Positions 50,350-60,134 of a stretch of 64,000 nt of DNA are shown piece after piece. The notes under the pieces were generated by a model, which had not been told where the DNA came from, searched no databases, and saw nothing but the letters and a program-made list of their open reading frames with translations. The stretch's first letter is position 1. The number at the start of each line of letters is the position of its first letter. The DNA comes from Flavobacterium glycines. Lineage in GTDB: Bacteria; Bacteroidota; Bacteroidia; Flavobacteriales; Flavobacteriaceae. The stretch is taken from contig NZ_FNEO01000001.1 in NCBI RefSeq assembly GCF_900100165.1, positions 434,001 to 498,000 of the forward strand, written 5' to 3'. The position numbers were made by a program, and so were the translations under genes.

Positions 50350-51710
50350 TGTCAAAAGTTAAAACCTCTTTTTTCTGTCAGAGTTGCGGAACTTCCTATG
50401 CAAAATGGCAGGGACAATGCAACGCCTGCAAAGAATGGAATACCATTGCCGAAGAAATCATTCAAAAACAAGACAAGGTAGCCTGGAAAAGCGAACCAAC
50501 ACCCGCTAACAGAGCGCCAAAACCTTTAAAAATTACCGAAATCGATTCGACCCAGGAAATTCGAATGGATACTACAGATACCGAATTGAATCGTGTTCTT
50601 GGCGGAGGAATTGTTCCCGGTTCGCTTACGCTTTTAGGCGGCGAACCCGGAATTGGAAAAAGCACACTTTTACTCCAGATTTCTTTAAAACTACCCTATA
50701 AAACTTTATATGTTTCGGGCGAAGAAAGTCAGAAGCAAATCAAAATGCGCGCTGAACGAATTACACCCAGCAGCGATAATTGCTACATTTTAACCGAAAC
50801 CAAAACCCAAAATATTTTTAAGCAAATTGAAGCTATCGAACCTGAAATTGTAATAATCGATTCGATTCAAACGCTTCATACTGATTATATAGAATCGACT
50901 GCGGGAAGCATTTCGCAAATCAGAGAAACCACTGCCGAACTGATTAAGTTTGCCAAAGAAACCAACATTCCTGTAATCCTCATTGGTCATATTACAAAAG
51001 ACGGAAACATAGCCGGACCAAAAATTTTGGAACACATGGTCGATACGGTTTTGCAATTTGAAGGCGATCGCAATCACATTTACCGAATCCTTCGTTCGTT
51101 AAAAAATCGTTTTGGTTCTACCTCCGAAATTGGTATTTACGAAATGCTGGGCAGTGGTTTACGCGAAGTTTCCAACCCTTCGGAAATATTGATTTCGCAT
51201 AAAGACGAAGAACTTTCCGGAACCGCCATTGCTACCACACTCGAAGGCATGCGTCCGCTGATGATTGAAATTCAATCCTTAGTTAGTACAGCAGTTTACG
51301 GAACACCACAACGCAGCACCACTGGTTACAACGCCAAGAGACTCAACATGATTTTGGCAGTTTTAGAAAAAAGAGCTGGTTTCCGACTGGGCGCCAAAGA
51401 CGTTTTCCTGAATATCACCGGAGGAATTTCGGTTGATGATCCGGCTATCGATTTGGCCGTCGTAGCCGCTATTTTATCTTCTAACGAAGACATTCCGGTG
51501 GACAAAGGTTTCTGTTTTGCAGGCGAAGTAGGACTTTCAGGCGAAATACGTCCGGTAAACCGCGTTGACCAACGCATTCAGGAAGCTGAAAAACTCGGAT
51601 TCTCTACCATTTTTGTATCGAAATACAATAAAATTGCCTTAAAAAATACGGGGATTAAAATTGAACTAGTTGCCAAAATCGAAGATGTAGCAGCTATGCT
51701 TTTTGGGTAA
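50349..51710 (+). CDS. radA: DNA repair protein RadA
   Basis: 453 residues, full length. The N-terminal zinc finger has Cys10, Cys13, Cys24 and Cys27; the ATPase core has Walker A GGEPGIGKST (97-106) and the RadA signature KNRFG near 256; the C-terminus is the Lon-protease-like domain with GAKDVFLNITGG, which lacks protease activity. RadA promotes branch migration in recombination. It overlaps the upstream hydrolase by one base, so the pair is cotranscribed. Confidence 0.97.
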   Translation: MSKVKTSFFCQSCGTSYAKWQGQCNACKEWNTIAEEIIQKQDKVAWKSEPTPANRAPKPLKITEIDSTQEIRMDTTDTELNRVLGGGIVPGSLTLLGGEPGIGKSTLLLQISLKLPYKTLYVSGEESQKQIKMRAERITPSSDNCYILTETKTQNIFKQIEAIEPEIVIIDSIQTLHTDYIESTAGSISQIRETTAELIKFAKETNIPVILIGHITKDGNIAGPKILEHMVDTVLQFEGDRNHIYRILRSLKNRFGSTSEIGIYEMLGSGLREVSNPSEILISHKDEELSGTAIATTLEGMRPLMIEIQSLVSTAVYGTPQRSTTGYNAKRLNMILAVLEKRAGFRLGAKDVFLNITGGISVDDPAIDLAVVAAILSSNEDIPVDKGFCFAGEVGLSGEIRPVNRVDQRIQEAEKLGFSTIFVSKYNKIALKNTGIKIELVAKIEDVAAMLFG

Positions 51711-51726
51711 AACTTATTTTTAAAAA

Positions 51727-51766
51727 CAAACCCGACAGTCCCGATGTTATCGGACTATCGGGTTTA
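51727..51766. terminator. Bidirectional terminator between radA and the LytTR gene
   Basis: AAACCCGACAGTCCCGAT pairs imperfectly with ATCGGACTATCGGGTTT over a short loop, between convergent genes. Confidence 0.8.
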
Positions 51767-51780
51767 GTAAATCTAAATCA

Positions 51781-52554
51781 TCAAATACCCATCCATTTTT
51801 TAATAGCCTCGTTATAACTTCTACCAGAAGTAATATTCGTTTTTCTATTGTTATTCAATGTGATTACAAATCGGCTGTTAAAATACTTTTGAACTTCCAT
51901 AACCTGATTCATATTAACTATAACCGAACGATGTACCCTTAGAAAATTTTCTGGTAATCTCATCTCTAATTGGGATAGAGATTGCTCGATCAAATGGCTT
52001 TCTTTATTGGTATAAACTGTAACATATTTTTCATCGGCTTCAAAATGAGTGATCTCATCCAGCTTTATAAAAATGAGTTTCTCCCCCTTTTTTACTGTTA
52101 TTGAAGTCATCTTTTTCTCTTCTTTTTGACTATAAAATTCTTTTAAAACCGACATGATAGCATTAGAAGACAGATTGTTTTTTAAACTACCCAATTTTTC
52201 AACAGTTTGCTGTAAACGTTCCAATCTTAAAGGCTTCAACAAATAATCAATACTATTGGTTTCAAAAGCTTTCAAAGAATATTGATCAAAAGCCGTACAG
52301 AAAATCACAATAGGTATTTTCTCTAAACGTTCCAATAATTCAAAACCATTCAATCCTGGCATTTCAATATCCAGAAAGATCAACTCAGGTTGTAATTGAT
52401 TGATTTTTTCTACAGCCTCAACTCCATTCTTAGCTTCGTCCAATACCTGAAAAGTTTCCGGAAAATGCTCCAGTAATTTCTGCAAACGTGCTCTTGCCGG
52501 CAGTTCATCATCTATAATTAAAGTCGTATACCCTTGATTTTTCATTTTAAACAT
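51781..52554 (-). CDS. LytTR-family response regulator
   Basis: 257 residues. Receiver domain at about 9-125 with acidic DD (15-16), phosphoacceptor Asp62 in LIFLDIEMPG and a Lys in LLKPLR; LytTR DNA-binding domain at about 155-255 (FEADEKYVTVYT, LRVHRSVIVN). The start overlaps the end of the sensor kinase gene by 8 bases, so the two form one coupled two-component unit. A second ATG at 52545 is possible. Target genes unknown. Confidence 0.93.
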   Translation of the reverse strand: MFKMKNQGYTTLIIDDELPARARLQKLLEHFPETFQVLDEAKNGVEAVEKINQLQPELIFLDIEMPGLNGFELLERLEKIPIVIFCTAFDQYSLKAFETNSIDYLLKPLRLERLQQTVEKLGSLKNNLSSNAIMSVLKEFYSQKEEKKMTSITVKKGEKLIFIKLDEITHFEADEKYVTVYTNKESHLIEQSLSQLEMRLPENFLRVHRSVIVNMNQVMEVQKYFNSRFVITLNNNRKTNITSGRSYNEAIKKWMGI

Positions 52555-54532
52555 TAGCTATAAAAATGGTTATTTCTTTTTGAGGTTGATTACGCCAACT
52601 CATTTCAGCTTTATCTCCATAACTAAATCGCAACAAATCATACACTGTTTGCAAACCATGCCCACTCAACAAACCTTCCGAAAAATCGGGACCGTTATCC
52701 TGAATCGAAATTAAAATACCCTTGTCTTTCTTACTTACTTTCAGGACAATTTTACCTTGTCCTTCAATTTTAGAAATTCCGTGTTTGATGGCATTTTCTA
52801 CCAAAGGCTGCAAAACAAACATGGGAATTTCAACCTTCAATAAATCATCATCAACATCGATAGAAAAATCCAAACGGTCTCCAAAACGGATTTGTTCAAT
52901 TTCTAAATAATTCTGAACCAAATTTAACTCATCACCCACGGTATTTACTTTTGCCCCTTTTCGATTAATACTATGTCGAAATAAATCCGACAAAGACAAA
53001 GCCATTTTTTCGGTTTTATCTGCATCAATATGTGCTAAACCGGCTATTGAATTTAACGCATTATACAAAAAATGCGGATTGATTTGTGATTGCAATGTTT
53101 TGAACTCAGCTTCTGCTTTGGCTTCCCTCAAACGGCTCAATTCAAAATCTTTCTCTTTAACTAAAGACTCTGAATAATGATTCAGATACAATAATATTCC
53201 TCTACCGATTGCCAATCCAGCTGAGAAAAAAACATAAGGCAAAATAAATTCAAAAAATCCTTCTCTATCTGATTCTAAAAATATTAAAGTAAGTGGTGCT
53301 GTAAAAGAAACAAAAGTAAAAATAACTTTCAATACCAATTGATAACTAATTCTTTCATTCCCTTTAATACTAATTTTTTCTAATCCCCATAAAATAAAAG
53401 AAATTAAAACCGAAAGCACTATAGCAAATGGTATTTGAAAAAGAATTTGGCTATTCCATCCAATAACCGAATTAAAACTTGTCAGATAATCATATAAATT
53501 GACGAGATTCACTAAATGAAGCAGTATCAAAAAAACTGGAAGCAAGTAGTTAAGATAGGAATACTTGTATTTTCTATCTTGAAAATAGCTAAACATTAAA
53601 GCAAAGACCAATAAACCTAAGGCACTAATAATTCCCCAAACTTTAAATTCATGCATTTTTTTATTGGTAAAACTGCTCGCATAACGCCAAGGATAGTTAG
53701 CATACATATACGTTTTGAATTGCTCTATAAAATTATCTGAATATAGTTTTTGCAATAAAAATTTGTCAGCATCTGTGAGTTTTGAATTTTCAGGTTTATG
53801 TTTTATTGAATTAAAAATATTGTTTACTGACGACTCTTCACTTAATATTTTGTCATCTCTAACAAAACAAAGTGATCTTAAAAACTCATATTGAATGTAT
53901 AATTTCCTTTCCTCATGGAAAAGTACTTTATTAATATCAATAAAGATATAATATGGACCATTTCTATCATTTAAAACTTGATCTCGAAAAAAACGAGAAC
54001 TAGAAATATTCCCTAAATCATTGGGTACTTTAACGGCATTAAGTCCTTGAGCTTCTACTGTAACGCTATGATTTGGATTTGGATCAAACTCAATTTGTAT
54101 TGTAGACCCCATCAAACTGTAAACTGGAATTCCTTTAAATAAGGTATTATAATTGTTTTTTAGAACAGATTCAATTGGTTTCCCAACAAAGCTTGTGAAA
54201 AAATCGATAGTTTTATTTGGAATAATAATTCGTAATTCCTGTATTATTTCCTTAATAATAATACTATCCTGTTGAGAGGCATTTTCCAACGAAATTAAAA
54301 TTGGACCTTTTATCTTATAAACGTTTTCGGTCTCTCCATCAAACAATCGGTCTTTTATATATTCCCATTTGTATTTTTCAGAATTAACATCTGGAGTTTT
54401 AACATATACCGTATCATTTGGGTTTCCATTTTTGTTAAAAGCCAATTCCACATTTAATGGAGTTGAATCTTTTGAAACAACAACAAAGCTGGTAATTACC
54501 AGAATCAATATTAATACGATTAGTTTTTTCAT
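52547..54532 (-). CDS. LytS-type membrane histidine kinase
   Basis: 661 residues. Signal sequence; a large periplasmic part (about 22-295); five membrane helices (about 298-316, 326-346, 362-384, 398-418, 428-450); a coiled linker; then the PF06580 kinase core with His487 in QSQINPHFLYNALNS and an ATPase domain (VLQPLVENAIKHGI, DNGPDF, GHGLQTV). The periplasmic region around residues 170-225 may be a zincin-like fold without a metal motif, a weak resemblance only. Partner of the LytTR regulator. Signal unknown. Confidence 0.9.
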   Translation of the reverse strand: MKKLIVLILILVITSFVVVSKDSTPLNVELAFNKNGNPNDTVYVKTPDVNSEKYKWEYIKDRLFDGETENVYKIKGPILISLENASQQDSIIIKEIIQELRIIIPNKTIDFFTSFVGKPIESVLKNNYNTLFKGIPVYSLMGSTIQIEFDPNPNHSVTVEAQGLNAVKVPNDLGNISSSRFFRDQVLNDRNGPYYIFIDINKVLFHEERKLYIQYEFLRSLCFVRDDKILSEESSVNNIFNSIKHKPENSKLTDADKFLLQKLYSDNFIEQFKTYMYANYPWRYASSFTNKKMHEFKVWGIISALGLLVFALMFSYFQDRKYKYSYLNYLLPVFLILLHLVNLVNLYDYLTSFNSVIGWNSQILFQIPFAIVLSVLISFILWGLEKISIKGNERISYQLVLKVIFTFVSFTAPLTLIFLESDREGFFEFILPYVFFSAGLAIGRGILLYLNHYSESLVKEKDFELSRLREAKAEAEFKTLQSQINPHFLYNALNSIAGLAHIDADKTEKMALSLSDLFRHSINRKGAKVNTVGDELNLVQNYLEIEQIRFGDRLDFSIDVDDDLLKVEIPMFVLQPLVENAIKHGISKIEGQGKIVLKVSKKDKGILISIQDNGPDFSEGLLSGHGLQTVYDLLRFSYGDKAEMSWRNQPQKEITIFIANV

Positions 54533-54655
54533 AGTTATTTGGTTGGTTTAATTATTTTAGGCAAATGAACTAAACCAAGTCATTTGAAAAAACATTTTTC
54601 CGACGAACTGCAATTTAGGAGAATTAATTGCTTTTTATAAAAAAAATTGCACAAA

Positions 54656-54688
54656 AAAACCAGTTGATTTCTAAAAACTAACTGGTTT
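54656..54688 (-). terminator. Terminator after the M28 peptidase gene
   Basis: AAACCAGTT/AACTGGTTT with a 13-base loop; on the minus strand a run of seven T follows. Confidence 0.8.
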
Positions 54689-54708
54689 GAAATTACAATC
54701 TAAAAGTT

Positions 54709-57120
54709 TTAATTACTGCTATCCTTTTGAATTTCCACAGAAGGTGTTACTTTAACTTTAACCGGCCTAACAAATCTGACTTTAGGAGCTACAACCGGAA
54801 CCGTATCCCGAATCACTCTCGCACTTGGACGAATGGCTTTTTTAACCGCAATAGCATCCGTTAATACAAAAGGAGTTGGCATCATCCAGTCGGCACGTTT
54901 TTTCATGGCAAATGATGGATTTTGCAATAAATCAAACGAACTTTCTAACAACTGCATATCCAAAACGGTTCCCGCATTGATATTAAATTCCAATACCAAC
55001 GGCTCATTATCCACCACATAATAACTCAACAGGCGCTTTCCTTCCCTTTCGTAAATTTTCCCTTTTTGTTCTAAATGTGAAACGCCATTCGCTCTGATAT
55101 TGTACAAGTCCATTTTTTCATTGGCAAAAATATCATAGCGATTGACTTTTCGGTTAGGAGCAATTCGAATCTTCAAATAACGCTGATTATCCGAGATACT
55201 ATCCGTTAAAAAATCAATAGTAGGTTGTGCGATACGTTTTAAAGGTGCTTTAGCAGCAAAAGTAAAATGAGTATCGTATTTACTAAAAAGCGGAATAGCT
55301 TCCAATCCTTTTGCCTCTTGCGGATTTTCTCCCAGATAATTTTTCGTCCAATCGTCCAGATTTTTATCATACGTTAACCATTGCGCCGTATTAACATCAG
55401 CATCATAGAGATAAACCAAACTATTTGATTTTGCCTTTCCTTTTTCATACTCAGATGCTGTGTGCCCTTTCGCAAAAAAACCAATGGAGGCCAAAAGAAA
55501 AAGCAGCGACCAGGTTCCTTTTTGAACAAAATTCCCCAAAACAGGCAACAGCAATCCAAAACAAAGTGCAGTTAAAATTGCACTTCCATATACTATTTTC
55601 AAACCTAAACCTACGGGAAACATCACAACAAAAGGAGCGATAATCAATAAAGCAGGAACGCAAAAAATAAGGTTTAAAATCGGATTGTATTTTTGAGTAA
55701 GAATATAAAATCCAAAAGCAAAAATCCCGAAATAAACCGGAACAATCAAAAAACCGGCACCTGTTAATCCAAAAGCAATTCCTGCATTAAGAAGCAACCA
55801 AATGAACAAGGGAGCTACAAAATGATTGGCTGTGATTTTATTGGGAGCAAAAAAATGATAAAAAGCAAAACAAACAGCGATACTTAATAAAACAAAAGCC
55901 GCAATATAATCATGCCCATTATAAGTGAATCCATTGAGCAAATCATTGTATTGCGGATAAAACTGCAACAATAGTTTCCAACCCAAAAAAGTAATTAAAC
56001 CCGAAGCAAACAAAGAACCCAGAAGAGGGATAAAACCTTTTATAATTTTTTGCATCGTTAGTATTCTCTTGGCAATTCCTAAAAAGACAAAGAATAAAAA
56101 CAAAACAAAAGCAATAATCAGCATAGGCATTACCCAACTAAAAGGATAACTGATAAAACCAAAAGGAATTGAAAAATACACCTTATCTTCTAGGGCCTGA
56201 ACACTGTTTAAATCAGCATTAGAAAAATAACTAAGCAAAGGCATCAGATAAGAACCCTGATGTGCTAAAGAATTGACATCTAAATGTTGTACATCATCCT
56301 GAGCCGTGTGGTAATTATAATGTCCGTCAATGAAAGCAAAATTAAAACCCTGTATTTTCCCCTGCTCTCTAAAAACCGTCAAATCGGTATCATTAGGCAA
56401 CATTTTATAAATGCTATACATTAACGAATTGGAAACCGTAAACGAAGGACTGGCTGCTGCAAAATTTTCTACCATTCCTGCATTTCCTTTAGTGGTTTCC
56501 ATTAACATATAACTGGGCCCCGATGTTCCCCGGGCTTCAAAATTCAGCACCAAACCTACTTCTTTAGCCCATTGATGTTGTGTTACAAAAAGAGCAGCTC
56601 CGTTTAAACCTAATTCTTCAGCATCGGTAAACAGAATAATAACATCATTTTTATGTGCCGATTTAGTATGTAAAAAAGCACGAACACTTTCTAAGATAGT
56701 AGCCACTCCGGAAGCATCATCACTAGCTCCAGGAGAAGCCGAATGCGGTGCACTGTCATAATGCGAAAGTAACAATAACGCTTTGCCATTTTCACTCCCT
56801 TTAATTCGGGCGATGATATTGTGTGACTTGGTTAAATTACCCCAGTCCGTTAACGTAAATCCATCCTGAAACTGGGTTTCCAGCCCCAATTTATGCAACT
56901 CATCCTGTAAATAATTCGCCACTTGATTGTGATAATCTGAACTTACAAAATGGGGTTTTTGGCTCATTTTTTTAATGTGTACCAAAGCTCTTTTGGTCGA
57001 AAACTCTTCTAAGGGTTTCTCGTCATTTGTTGTCCATTGTGGCATGATACTGAGATACACAAAAGCAAGAATTCCAATAAAGAACAGTACAAATACTATG
57101 GAAGATAAATCTTTTTTCAT
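54709..57120 (-). CDS. Membrane-anchored M28-family zinc aminopeptidase
   Basis: 803 residues. An N-terminal signal-anchor (7-27) is followed by the M28 catalytic domain: His120 in LLSHYDSAPHSASPGASDDASG, the bridging Asp (134-135), the catalytic Glu pair (168-169, TDAEELGLNG), Glu/Asp near 195 (NFEARGTSG) and His in GHYNYHTAQDD. A C-terminal half with about eight membrane helices (330-560) and a soluble tail follows. The domain plan resembles the ER Fxna/ERMP1 peptidases. Last gene of a four-gene operon. Confidence 0.93.
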   Translation of the reverse strand: MKKDLSSIVFVLFFIGILAFVYLSIMPQWTTNDEKPLEEFSTKRALVHIKKMSQKPHFVSSDYHNQVANYLQDELHKLGLETQFQDGFTLTDWGNLTKSHNIIARIKGSENGKALLLLSHYDSAPHSASPGASDDASGVATILESVRAFLHTKSAHKNDVIILFTDAEELGLNGAALFVTQHQWAKEVGLVLNFEARGTSGPSYMLMETTKGNAGMVENFAAASPSFTVSNSLMYSIYKMLPNDTDLTVFREQGKIQGFNFAFIDGHYNYHTAQDDVQHLDVNSLAHQGSYLMPLLSYFSNADLNSVQALEDKVYFSIPFGFISYPFSWVMPMLIIAFVLFLFFVFLGIAKRILTMQKIIKGFIPLLGSLFASGLITFLGWKLLLQFYPQYNDLLNGFTYNGHDYIAAFVLLSIAVCFAFYHFFAPNKITANHFVAPLFIWLLLNAGIAFGLTGAGFLIVPVYFGIFAFGFYILTQKYNPILNLIFCVPALLIIAPFVVMFPVGLGLKIVYGSAILTALCFGLLLPVLGNFVQKGTWSLLFLLASIGFFAKGHTASEYEKGKAKSNSLVYLYDADVNTAQWLTYDKNLDDWTKNYLGENPQEAKGLEAIPLFSKYDTHFTFAAKAPLKRIAQPTIDFLTDSISDNQRYLKIRIAPNRKVNRYDIFANEKMDLYNIRANGVSHLEQKGKIYEREGKRLLSYYVVDNEPLVLEFNINAGTVLDMQLLESSFDLLQNPSFAMKKRADWMMPTPFVLTDAIAVKKAIRPSARVIRDTVPVVAPKVRFVRPVKVKVTPSVEIQKDSSN

Positions 57121-57143
57121 TTTAGGCAGATTGGGAGGGTTTT

Positions 57144-57494
57144 TTAATTGTCTTTTCTGACAAGGATATACATATCATTTTCTAATAACATATAACCCTG
57201 ATCATATAAGAAATAGTATGTGTTTCCTGTTTTAGTTTTCAAAATATTTGTGAAAAACTCAAAATCAAAACCTTTACTCAGCAGTTTGGTTCTGGTTATT
57301 TTCGATTTTCCATCGGTATTGAGTTCGGCAAGAATGCGATAATTTTTACGCAATTTATTATTAATATTACGCATGATATTATTACTATCCTTATTCATCT
57401 TGTTATTATAGGCATTGCGACAACCATCGCTGCAAAACTTCTTGTCTTCGCGACCTATAATTTTTTCACCACATTCTAAACAACTTTTTACCAT
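57144..57494 (-). CDS. Small zinc-ribbon protein, hypothetical
   Basis: 116 residues. The N-terminus carries a treble-clef/zinc-ribbon pattern, CLECGEKI then FCSDGCRNAYN, giving four cysteines (5, 8, 21, 25). The rest is basic and hydrophilic with a YYFLYDQGYMLLEN strand pattern at the end. Homologues with this zinc ribbon occur in Flavobacterium; function unknown. It follows the DinB-like gene by 5 bases. Confidence 0.75.
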   Translation of the reverse strand: MVKSCLECGEKIIGREDKKFCSDGCRNAYNNKMNKDSNNIMRNINNKLRKNYRILAELNTDGKSKITRTKLLSKGFDFEFFTNILKTKTGNTYYFLYDQGYMLLENDMYILVRKDN

Positions 57495-57499
57495 AATTT

Positions 57500-58051
57500 T
57501 TAAAATTGTCCCTTATAAAATAAGGCTTGTTCTATATGCGCCAGATGATGATTACAATGCCAGGCATAAACGCCAATAACTTCCTCTAAGCACAACGTTT
57601 TATTCGTAGCCGGATGAATAAATTGTTTCTTTAATTCCTGTTCACCAAAAGATTTCAATAACAAAACCCAACGTGCATGCACCCCTTCAATTATTTGAAG
57701 TGAAGCCGTTAAATCATCATCCAGTCCATCAGTAAGCTCAGCCCACAAATGCTCTTCATAAGGTTTAATTACAGGTTTATCTTCGGTTAATGCCAATTTA
57801 AAACGAACAAAACTATTGATATGACTATCCGCACAATGATGTACTACTTGTTTTATTTTCCAGCCATTAGGCCTGTAAATCCAATTTACTTCATTTACCG
57901 AAAGGTTTTTAGTGAGTTCTTTTATTTTGAAAGGAAAACATTCAATGGCTGTAATCCAAGTATCCAAATTTCCTTGAGTTATACAATCCGGTTTTTGAAA
58001 TTCTCCTATTGGAAATCGTAAACTTTCCAAATCATACAATTGGTCATTCAT
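57500..58051 (-). CDS. DinB/YfiT-like metal-dependent transferase
   Basis: 183 residues, four-helix DinB fold. Metal ligands are likely the His of VVHHCADSH near 70-76 and His in WHCNHHLAHIEQA near 164-173. The family includes the bacillithiol S-transferase BstA of Bacillus (YfiT), and this sequence matches that branch (LRFPIGEF, GWKIKQVVHHCADSH). It lies two bases after the GNAT-nitrilase gene, so the two are coupled. Thiol cofactor in this organism is unknown. Confidence 0.85.
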   Translation of the reverse strand: MNDQLYDLESLRFPIGEFQKPDCITQGNLDTWITAIECFPFKIKELTKNLSVNEVNWIYRPNGWKIKQVVHHCADSHINSFVRFKLALTEDKPVIKPYEEHLWAELTDGLDDDLTASLQIIEGVHARWVLLLKSFGEQELKKQFIHPATNKTLCLEEVIGVYAWHCNHHLAHIEQALFYKGQF

Positions 58052-58053
58052 AC

Positions 58054-59583
58054 TTAACTTCTTAGTTTTTTAATTCGATACAAATCATGACGACGGTCTT
58101 TTAAGATATTGACACTTCCGTGTTCGTGTAATTCTTTGAGCAAATCCAAATCGACATCCACAATCAAAGTCATTTCGGTATTTGGTGTTGTTTCGGCCTT
58201 TATTCCATTACTTGGAAAAGCAAAATCAGATGGCGTAAAAACTGCCGTTTGCGCATATTGAATATCCATGTTATTTACTCTTGGTAAATTACCCACACAA
58301 CCAGCAATAGCCACATAACATTCGTTTTCTATAGCTCTGGCCTGTGCACAATGTTTCACACGGGTATAGCCATTTTGAGTATCGGTAAGAAAAGGGACAA
58401 ATAGAATATTCATTCCTTCATCGGCCATTAATCTTGATAATTCCGGAAATTCAACATCATAACAAATCATGATTCCTATTTTACCACAATCGGTATCAAA
58501 AGTTTTAATGGTATTTCCTCCTGTTATACCCCAATAAAATATCTCATTTGGGGTAATATGAATTTTAGTATAGGTTTCATAAGTTCCATCTCTTTTGCAT
58601 AAATAACCACTATTATATAACACACCGTCAACTAAAGTAGGCATACTTCCCGTGATGATATTGATATTGTATGAAATGGCTAATTCCTGAAATCTTTTCC
58701 GAATGGGCTCGGCATATTTAGCCAGTTCCCTGATGGCATCGGCTTCGGACAAATGGTTATAATCAGCCATAAGAGGTGCAATAAACAATTCCGGAAAAAC
58801 AGCAAAATCACTTCCGTAGCCCGATACTGCATCAATGAAAAATTCAGCCTGTTCTATTAAGGCATCTAAATCCTTCAGCGGACGCATTTGCCATTGAATC
58901 AAACCCAATCGAATCACACTTTTAGTCGCATTGATAATTTGCGGACTTTCATCATAATAAATATTATTCCATTCTAATAAAACGGCAAATTGTTTGGATT
59001 TTCGATCACCTTCCAGATAGTTTCTCATCACACGCATCACGTGAAATTCGTTACTCAACTGAAACGACAGTACCGGATCGTGAATTTCTTTTCTTCTTAC
59101 TTTATCAATATATACTTTAGGAGTCAATTCATGGGCATACTTTCCGTAATTCGGAATTCGTCCCGCAAAAACAATAGATTTTAAGTTTAATTGTTCGCAA
59201 ATTTCTTTTCGGGCATCATACAATCGTCTCCCCAAACGCAATCCCCGATATTTAGGCACAACAAAAACATCAATTCCGTATAACACTTGCCCATTTGAAG
59301 TATGCGTAGAGAAAGTATAATCACCGGTTATCTTAGCATAATCGTGATTTTTTTCTACCAAACTTTCTTCGACTATAAGTGACAATGCAGCACCTACCAC
59401 AATATCATCAACCAAAATAACTAATTGTCCTTCGGGAAAAATTTTGAGCAGTTTTTTAATATCCGATTCTCTCCAATAATCATCTATCATTTCAGGATAA
59501 GACTCAATCATGGATTTTTTCAAATCTTTATAATCTTGAATTTTCAGATTACGTAGTTCGACTTTGTTGATTTCTGCCTGCAT
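58054..59583 (-). CDS. GNAT acetyltransferase fused to a carbon-nitrogen hydrolase (nitrilase superfamily)
   Basis: 509 residues from the ATG at 59583 (an upstream GTG is less likely). An N-terminal GNAT domain (about 8-200, with VVPKYRGLRLGRRLY as the acetyl-CoA loop) is joined to a nitrilase-type amidohydrolase (about 223-500) whose triad is Glu265 (FPELF), Lys340 (YTKIHITPNE) and Cys374 (MICYDVEFPE). Fusions of this type are known in several bacterial phyla. Substrate unknown. First gene of an operon with the DinB-like, zinc-ribbon and M28 genes. Confidence 0.9.
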   Translation of the reverse strand: MQAEINKVELRNLKIQDYKDLKKSMIESYPEMIDDYWRESDIKKLLKIFPEGQLVILVDDIVVGAALSLIVEESLVEKNHDYAKITGDYTFSTHTSNGQVLYGIDVFVVPKYRGLRLGRRLYDARKEICEQLNLKSIVFAGRIPNYGKYAHELTPKVYIDKVRRKEIHDPVLSFQLSNEFHVMRVMRNYLEGDRKSKQFAVLLEWNNIYYDESPQIINATKSVIRLGLIQWQMRPLKDLDALIEQAEFFIDAVSGYGSDFAVFPELFIAPLMADYNHLSEADAIRELAKYAEPIRKRFQELAISYNINIITGSMPTLVDGVLYNSGYLCKRDGTYETYTKIHITPNEIFYWGITGGNTIKTFDTDCGKIGIMICYDVEFPELSRLMADEGMNILFVPFLTDTQNGYTRVKHCAQARAIENECYVAIAGCVGNLPRVNNMDIQYAQTAVFTPSDFAFPSNGIKAETTPNTEMTLIVDVDLDLLKELHEHGSVNILKDRRHDLYRIKKLRS

Positions 59584-59625
59584 AAAATACACTGATTTAC
59601 TGCAAGATACAAAAAAATAGTATCC

Positions 59626-59706
59626 GTTTACAAACGTTTACAAATATTTACAACCGAAAGTAAGTAACTAACAACCGAATAACTATAGGTTGTTGATGCA
59701 ATTTTG
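59626..59706. promoter_or_regulatory. Direct-repeat region between the GNAT-nitrilase gene and ssb
   Basis: Three tandem 10-base units, GTTTACAAAC, GTTTACAAAT and ATTTACAACC (59626-59655), fall one helical turn apart. CAACCGAA recurs at 59651 and 59672, and AACAACC (59670) pairs with GGTTGTT (59688). CAATTTTG at 59699-59706 is a one-mismatch -7 box for ssb. The layout looks like regulator binding sites between divergent genes. Confidence 0.5.
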
Positions 59707-59785
59707 TCTCGTCGAAATGAAACAACATCAATTTCAATGACAATAACAAATTTCAATTTTTATTAACTATTAAATTTTATACGCC

Positions 59786-60121
59786 ATGAATGCATTAAGA
59801 AACAAAGTACAGTTGATAGGTCATTTAGGAAATGAACCTGAAATCAAAAATTTTGAAGGAGGAAAAAAGTTAGCCAACTTTACATTAGCCACCAATGAAA
59901 GCTACAAAAATGACAAAGGAGAAAAAGTAGAAGAAACCCAATGGCATCGTTTAGTAGCCTGGGGAAAAACTGCTGAAATCATCGAAAAATATGTTACTAA
60001 AGGAAGAGAAATTGCAGTTGAAGGCAAATTAACACACCGCAGTTACGATGATAAAAACGGCGAAAAACGTTATGTGACCGAAGTAGTAGTTTCTGATTTG
60101 CTTTTGTTAGGAAAGCCATGA
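59786..60121 (+). CDS. ssb: Single-stranded DNA-binding protein, short form without acidic tail
   Basis: 111 residues: only the OB-fold domain (NKVQLIGHLGNEPEI, FTLATNE, WHRLVAWGKTAEIIEKYV). The protein stops at LLLGKP and lacks the flexible linker and acidic DDDIPF-type C-terminus that recruits repair and replication enzymes. It is probably a secondary SSB; a full-length one should exist elsewhere. A PriB-like role is possible but unsupported. Confidence 0.92.
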   Translation: MNALRNKVQLIGHLGNEPEIKNFEGGKKLANFTLATNESYKNDKGEKVEETQWHRLVAWGKTAEIIEKYVTKGREIAVEGKLTHRSYDDKNGEKRYVTEVVVSDLLLLGKP

Positions 60122-60134
60122 GTTAAATGGATTT

